From Anaeramoeba flamelloides (lineage: Eukaryota; Metamonada; Anaeramoebidae), in contig JANTQA010000012.1 in NCBI GenBank assembly GCA_027625915.1, positions 8,702,501 to 8,766,500 of the forward strand: DNA of 64,000 nucleotides, read 5' to 3'. Position numbers and translations under genes: made by a program. Shown piece by piece: positions 59,192 through 64,000 of this stretch. Position 1 is the stretch's first letter. The number at the start of each line of letters is the position of its first letter. A model generated the notes under the pieces. It worked only from the letters and a program-made list of their open reading frames with translations, was not told the DNA's origin and made no database searches.

Positions 59192-60614
59192 ATGTCCACT
59201 GAAAATATAAAACAAATTTCAATAAAAACACAATTTAAAGAAGAAGTCAGAAGATTTCGTATTGCTGTAAATGTCACATACAATGAATTATGTGATATTT
59301 TAAACAAAATATTTAGCATTGACGTAAACAACAGGGATTTGTATTCTTTGGTTTACTATGACGACGAAAACGAGCCTGTAATCTTTTCATCGGATCTTGA
59401 GTTGCAAGAAGCCTTTAGGTTTATTGAAGAAACAGAACAAACTCTTTTTAAAATCTTTGTTACTGAAAGTAATTCTTTCTTGTTTCCTTTTTCTTTTTTT
59501 TCTTTCTTGTGATCAAAGTAGTTTTGAATTTATTAATTTAGATTTTTTTTTTTTTCATTTTTTTTTGAACAAAAACACAAACCAAAAAACACTTTTAGAA
59601 AAAAATAATAAACAAAAAAAGAAAATAACCAAAACAATTGAAAAAAACCAACAAGTTGAAATCGAAGAAGAAGAAGAACAACAACAACAGGAAGAAAATT
59701 TCTCACAATATTTTAATAACTGTTTTGGTCAACAACAACAACAACAGCAGCAACAGCCACTAAACCCACTGTCGTTTGTTCAAAATTTTTTAAATAACCC
59801 TAACAAATTGGTGGTGATCTTTCAACACGCTTCAGAATTGTTTCAACAAATTAAAGATGATATCGCCGTGTTATCAAAAAATAAAAAAGTCACAAATTGG
59901 TTCAAATCAGTTCATGAAAGATTACTTTCGGGGGTTGTTGAGTTAATTAAGAATGGAGAGAGCCAACTGGAACTTTTTTTAATCCAAGTAGACAGTCTAC
60001 TTGAAATTTCTGATTTGTCCAAGGAAATTCAACAAAAAATTAAAAAGGTTGCAGAAATCATTTCTAACAAATTGATCCAAATGAAAGATTTGATTGGTGA
60101 AAATCTTTTGTTGCCATTCTTAAACATGCTTACTCAGGGGAGTAATAATCCAAACATTTTCAATAATTTCGATAGACTAGTTAGTGGATTCCAAAACATT
60201 ATGCAGAACCAAACTCAGGGCAATAATAACCCTTTTTTTTCTTTGTTACAAACTTTTGGACAACAACAGCAGCAGCAGCAGCAGCAACAACAACAACAAC
60301 AAAACAGGAACCAAAACCAAAAGAAAAAACAACAACAATCAGAAGAAACAACATTTACAGGTAAAGGGAACCGTCTAGGCAAAAAAAATCAAGAACAAAA
60401 AGAGAATGAGATGGAGATGGAGAAAGAAAAAGAACAAGAACAAGTACAAAATAAGAATCAAAACGAATCTGTCGAGTCCTTGTATGAAGAACAATTAACA
60501 CAATTAACACAAATTGGACTTTTTGATAGAGAAACTAATTTGTTTTATTTAAAAAAATTTAATGGCGATGTTAAAAAAACAGCAAATGCTATACTTAGCA
60601 GAATTGAAAATTAA
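59192..60614 (+). CDS. PB1-UBA protein, p62/NBR1- or ubiquilin-like ubiquitin receptor
   Basis: Exon 1 is 59192-59468 and exon 2 59599-60614; the intron has donor GTAATTC and acceptor CTTTTAG, phase 1, and the product is about 430 residues. The PB1 domain (about 8-85) keeps the basic cluster EVRRF, identical in position to p62 EIRRF, and the acidic OPCA loop YYDDENEPVIFSSDLELQEA, so it could form head-to-tail filaments. The C-terminal UBA (about 386-428), EEQLTQLTQIGLFDRETNLF then LKKFNGDVKKTANAIL, resembles the ubiquilin UBA, with IGL in place of the usual MGF. Between them lie Glu and Gln runs and a helical block (PLSFVQNFLNNPNKLVVIFQ onward, about 135-285) of unknown fold. The ZZ finger of p62 is absent, and I see no clear LIR. 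A ubiquitin-cargo adaptor in autophagy or proteasomal delivery is the likely role; the orthology to either family is open. Confidence 0.85.
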
Positions 60615-60790
60615 TTTGACCTTACATTTCTTTTCATTACATTATATATATTATCGCTTCAGATCACAAATGAATACGATATATTTTTTACATTTAGTTT
60701 TTGTTTTTTTTCTTTCATTAAAATTAATAAAAAAAAAATATTGATCTAAAACTCAACAGATCATTATAATTTACTCTAAAAATTTCTATA

Positions 60791-60920
60791 CAGCTGTTTT
60801 GAATAACGCGATAACTAAAAGTTTATATATGTTGCACTTTAAACTGTTGAAGATAACCTTTTTAATAAGTTTGAATAATACTTTATCAAACTTTTATTCT
60901 GCACTTTTTTATAACAGCTG
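60791..60920. mobile_element. mariner-type MITE, CAGCTGTTTT family, copy 2
   Basis: The element begins CAGCTGTTTTGAATAACGCG and ends GCACTTTTTTATAACAGCTG, with TA on both sides (60789-60790 and 60921-60922). The 130-base length matches copy 1 at 40621-40748. The terminal CAGCTGTTTT and the duplicated TA are the hallmarks of Tc1/mariner derivatives. It lies 175 bases downstream of the PB1-UBA gene. Confidence 0.85.
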
Positions 60921-60922
60921 TA

Positions 60923-63900
60923 ATTTGATTTTTTTTTTATTATTATTTATTATTTATTACTTGAAAAAGACAATATAATTTCAAAAGAATACAACGTTAA
61001 TATTTTTATTTTCAAAAAATAAACACATTTTTTGATGATTTTTTATTTTTATTTCTTTTTTTCCTGGCTTAGAATTTTTCAATCTTAATTGTTAATGATT
61101 AAAGAAGTGCAAATTATATCTCAATTAGCTACTACTTAAAATTCCTATCAGAAATTTAAGTGTAAAATTACAGATTTCACGATTACAACTTAATAAAAAT
61201 AAATTTAATCTATATTGGTTTAAAATTATTCAAATAGCTTCATTTTCGGGAATATATTTTGTAATTAGCCCCACTCCAAAAATTTTAATAGACAAATTCA
61301 AAAATAAACAAAAAAAAAATCACAATTTTTTAATATTTTTAATTTGTTCTTAAGTGCTAAATGTGATAAGAAAGATATAATAGGGTAATTAGATAATTTT
61401 TAGGTGGTTAAATTCATAAATTCTAATTCAAAGAGGAAATAAATCATATATGTTACATATTTTAAACTTAATTTGTTTTTTTCTATAATATAAAAAAATA
61501 ATAAAAAAAAAGAAAAAAAAATATATATATTAGAAATATAAAAAGAATTTAACCAAAAGATGAGATCGAATTTAAAAATAGATAATAAAAATGACTAGAT
61601 TTATTCTGATTGGGATCAATTTGGGTAACTATATAATAAATTATCATTGGTACCTTGAGTTTGTTTTACCTTATTCTAAGTCGAATCATGTTGGTCAAGT
61701 AACTATCAGATAGTAATAGAATAATTTTTAAAAGTTTATTTGAATCGGAAATTTGATTGTTTTCTTTTTGACAACTATATATATTTAATAAAATTAAGCA
61801 CATTTTTTTTCTGATTAATATTTTTCCAAATCTAGCTTATAACTTAATTCAATTAAACACTCTGATAAAATTTTTTAGAATAAAAATACTCTCAACTTTT
61901 GAATATCAAAAATATTTTTCAAATTAGTCTGTACTTTTTTATTTTTTTTTTTGAAAAATTGGGTTGAGAAAATTTTGAAATCAAAGAATAAGTTAATATA
62001 TTAAATTAGAATATTTATCCGCGGAGTTTAACTTTTTAGTTTAATTTTATTATTTTAATTTTACCATTTAAAAATAAAACAACATTTGAATACCAAATTA
62101 GTCCCTTTTGTGAAAATAAAATTCCCATAATTTAGAATTTGTTTTAGTAAATGAGTTAAATTAAGGTTTTGTATATAAAATATAAATAATTTCAACTTTG
62201 AATTCAATGATTTTGTCAAAAAATATTTTCAAGAAAAAGTTAAATGGAAACTTTAATTATTTTTATTTTATCATTTTGTTTTTTTAATTGATTAATTGAA
62301 GGTATTTGATTAGTTTTCAATTTTTAGTGTTTTTTTTTTGATCGTAGGGGCATAACATCTTTAAATAAAAAAATTTTGATTATTTGAGTTCCATTTTCCA
62401 TTGAATTTTTTTTTTCAACTTTTTTATCACCCATTTGAAATTTCCAATTTATTAAATATTATTTTCACTATAAAAGAGACAAATTTTGGATTTAGGAATT
62501 TTTTATCAAATATGGGGGTATGTATTTAATCCATTTGTTAAATTTAATTTTTTAAATCGAGATGTAAATGGTTTCCGATATAGATATGGGTGCTTTATTT
62601 TAGTGTAATTTTTCTGGAATTTGATTATTTTAAAGATATCTTTTCAATTCCCAGTAATCATCTTCTTTTGTGAGAATTAACATTTTGTCTTGTAAACCAT
62701 TTAATACAAATATCATGTTTTTTTTTTGTTGATATCCCCTTTTCTCAGATTTTTTCTGAGATTTTTTTCTATTTCATTCATTGTTTAAGCTTTGGATAAA
62801 TCTTTTCATTTGAATTATTTTTATTTTTTCTTGAATTTAGTTTTGCTTGATATAATCTTGTATTGTTTTTCTTTTTTCTGTGAAAAATATTTCCATATTA
62901 TGCCACTTATCATTTATTTACACTTTACCCAATGGTTGTGACTGTTTACATTAAATTAATCTCGGGAATTCAACTTCTTTTGGTTAATAAACTTCAAATA
63001 ACAACAAAAAAAAACAATTCAAAGGATCTCTTGGGTAAAAAATTAATTATTAAAAAAAAAAAATGATAGAATCTCAAAGATAAAAAATTCATTTCTAAAA
63101 TAAATTTTCACATTGAAAAAGGACAATTTAAGTAAAATAAATTACAAAGTTTCTCAATAAGAAAAAAATTCAAAAAAAAAATAGTTTGTTTTAATTTTAT
63201 TTAAAACAAAAAAAAAAATTGCAAAATATAAAAATATTCTCAATTCTAAAAAATCTATATTTTTTAACAATAAAAATAAAACGATACAAAAAAAAAATAA
63301 AAAATAAAAAAAAGAATCAACTAGTAATTTCAATTATAAAAACTACATTGAATAAAAAAAAAATCAAAATCAAACAATAACAAAAAAGAATATTAATAAA
63401 TCAAAAAAAAAAAATAATACCTTTTCAAGATATCTGTTAAACAGTATATAACAATAACAAAAAAATCTAGATTCTCCAGAAAAAAATAGAAATAAAGAAC
63501 AAAAAATTTCACAACATTTTAAATTTCATAAAATCCAAAATAGATAAACAATTCAAATGGTTCTTGCTTGTTATTTCCAAATGATTAAATTACTTGAATT
63601 TGGAACTAATATTTTCTTTATGTACACAATCAATTTAATTAAATTTTAACAAATTTGTGGTTATTTTGTAACTATCTATATTTGATAAAGTATGGATTTT
63701 CTAACATTCTGGAGTAAAAATAACTCATTTGATAAGTAGAAAAAAATGAAAAAAAAAAAAATCATTGAGATCTCAAAAAGTAGCCAAACTGGGAGACTTC
63801 GAAACTTACCATTTTTTTCAAAATTTTATATTCTAACAAGTTAAATTGGAAATCAAGAGCTGGTCTTTCGTACTTTTTTCTAAAAATAAACTCCTTTTTT

Positions 63901-64000
63901 CTATATTGATTTTCAAAATCTTTCAGACACCACATTTAGGTTATTTTTTTTTTATAGGTATTAGGAACTAATAAAAATTATAATTTTTTTTTTACCATTT
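60923..64000. other. AT-rich stretch to the end of the window
   Basis: No gene or RNA is recognised. The part from about 62975 to 63990 is the second copy of the dispersed repeat found at 26600-27340. The rest has only short homopolymer-driven frames. Confidence 0.35.
62975..63990 (+). repeat. dispersed repeat, copy 2 of 2
   Basis: The best matches to 26600-27340 are at 63620-63790: ACACAATCAATTTAATTAAA, AATTTGTGGTTATTTTGTAA, GTAAAAATAACTCATTTGAT and GAGATCTCAAAAAGTAGCCA. The copy may continue beyond the window. Divergence is considerable and its type is unknown. Confidence 0.45.

Overview
The window is nuclear DNA from a very AT-rich protist. Genes have GT-AG spliceosomal introns (donors GTAAGx, GTTTGT and GTACAA; acceptors T-rich ending in CAG or TAG). 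Proteins are full of Asn, Gln, Lys, Glu and Thr runs, and almost all genes end in TAA. The contents (DH-PH RhoGEF, BTB domains, a PB1-UBA autophagy-type receptor, a TMEM181-like membrane protein) point to an amoeboid or amoeboflagellate eukaryote. Anaeramoeba (Metamonada) or an amoebozoan would fit, but the sequence alone does not settle this. I found no tRNA, rRNA, snRNA or CRISPR.

Layout: (i) 0.4-1.2 kb, ribosomal protein eS19 with an unusual acidic tail, two exons. (ii) 3.9-15.5 kb, one large TMEM181/GOST-family gene that I reconstruct as four exons, all joined in phase 0; two of its introns are 4-5 kb and packed with MITEs, a long foldback and a hairpin-array repeat. (iii) 18.3-19.4 kb, an unrecognised two-exon gene. 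(iv) 24.3-25.9 kb, a winged-helix, E2F-like low-complexity protein whose 5' exon was not found. (v) 33.2-37.9 kb, a heptad-repeat coiled-coil protein followed by a P-loop NTPase / REase-like / BTB locus whose reading frame is interrupted. (vi) 45.3-47.9 kb, a DH-PH RhoGEF in four exons. (vii) 52.5-55.0 kb, an 842-residue charged protein with many PxxP SH3-ligand motifs. (viii) 55.3-55.8 kb, a 3' LINE fragment. (ix) 59.2-60.6 kb, a p62/ubiquilin-like PB1-UBA protein.

Most of the rest is non-coding and rich in short inverted-repeat elements. At least five MITE-like families can be defined from the window itself, three of them with two or three copies, and most lie between TA dinucleotides as Tc1/mariner-type elements do. 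A separate repeat of about 0.9 kb, made of linked palindromes joined by GCCGTTAG and GGCACTCTACGGCAC linkers, occurs five times and belongs to no class I recognise.

Several small islands (about 8.85-9.05, 22.1-22.35, 29.1-29.5, 31.5-32.1 and 51.4-52.1 kb) are less AT-rich and carry codon-like open stretches without a clear gene model. They look like decayed genes or exons of unrecognised genes. The genes are functionally diverse and I see no operon-like grouping. The RhoGEF and the PxxP protein could both act in actin/Rho signalling, but nothing here links them directly.
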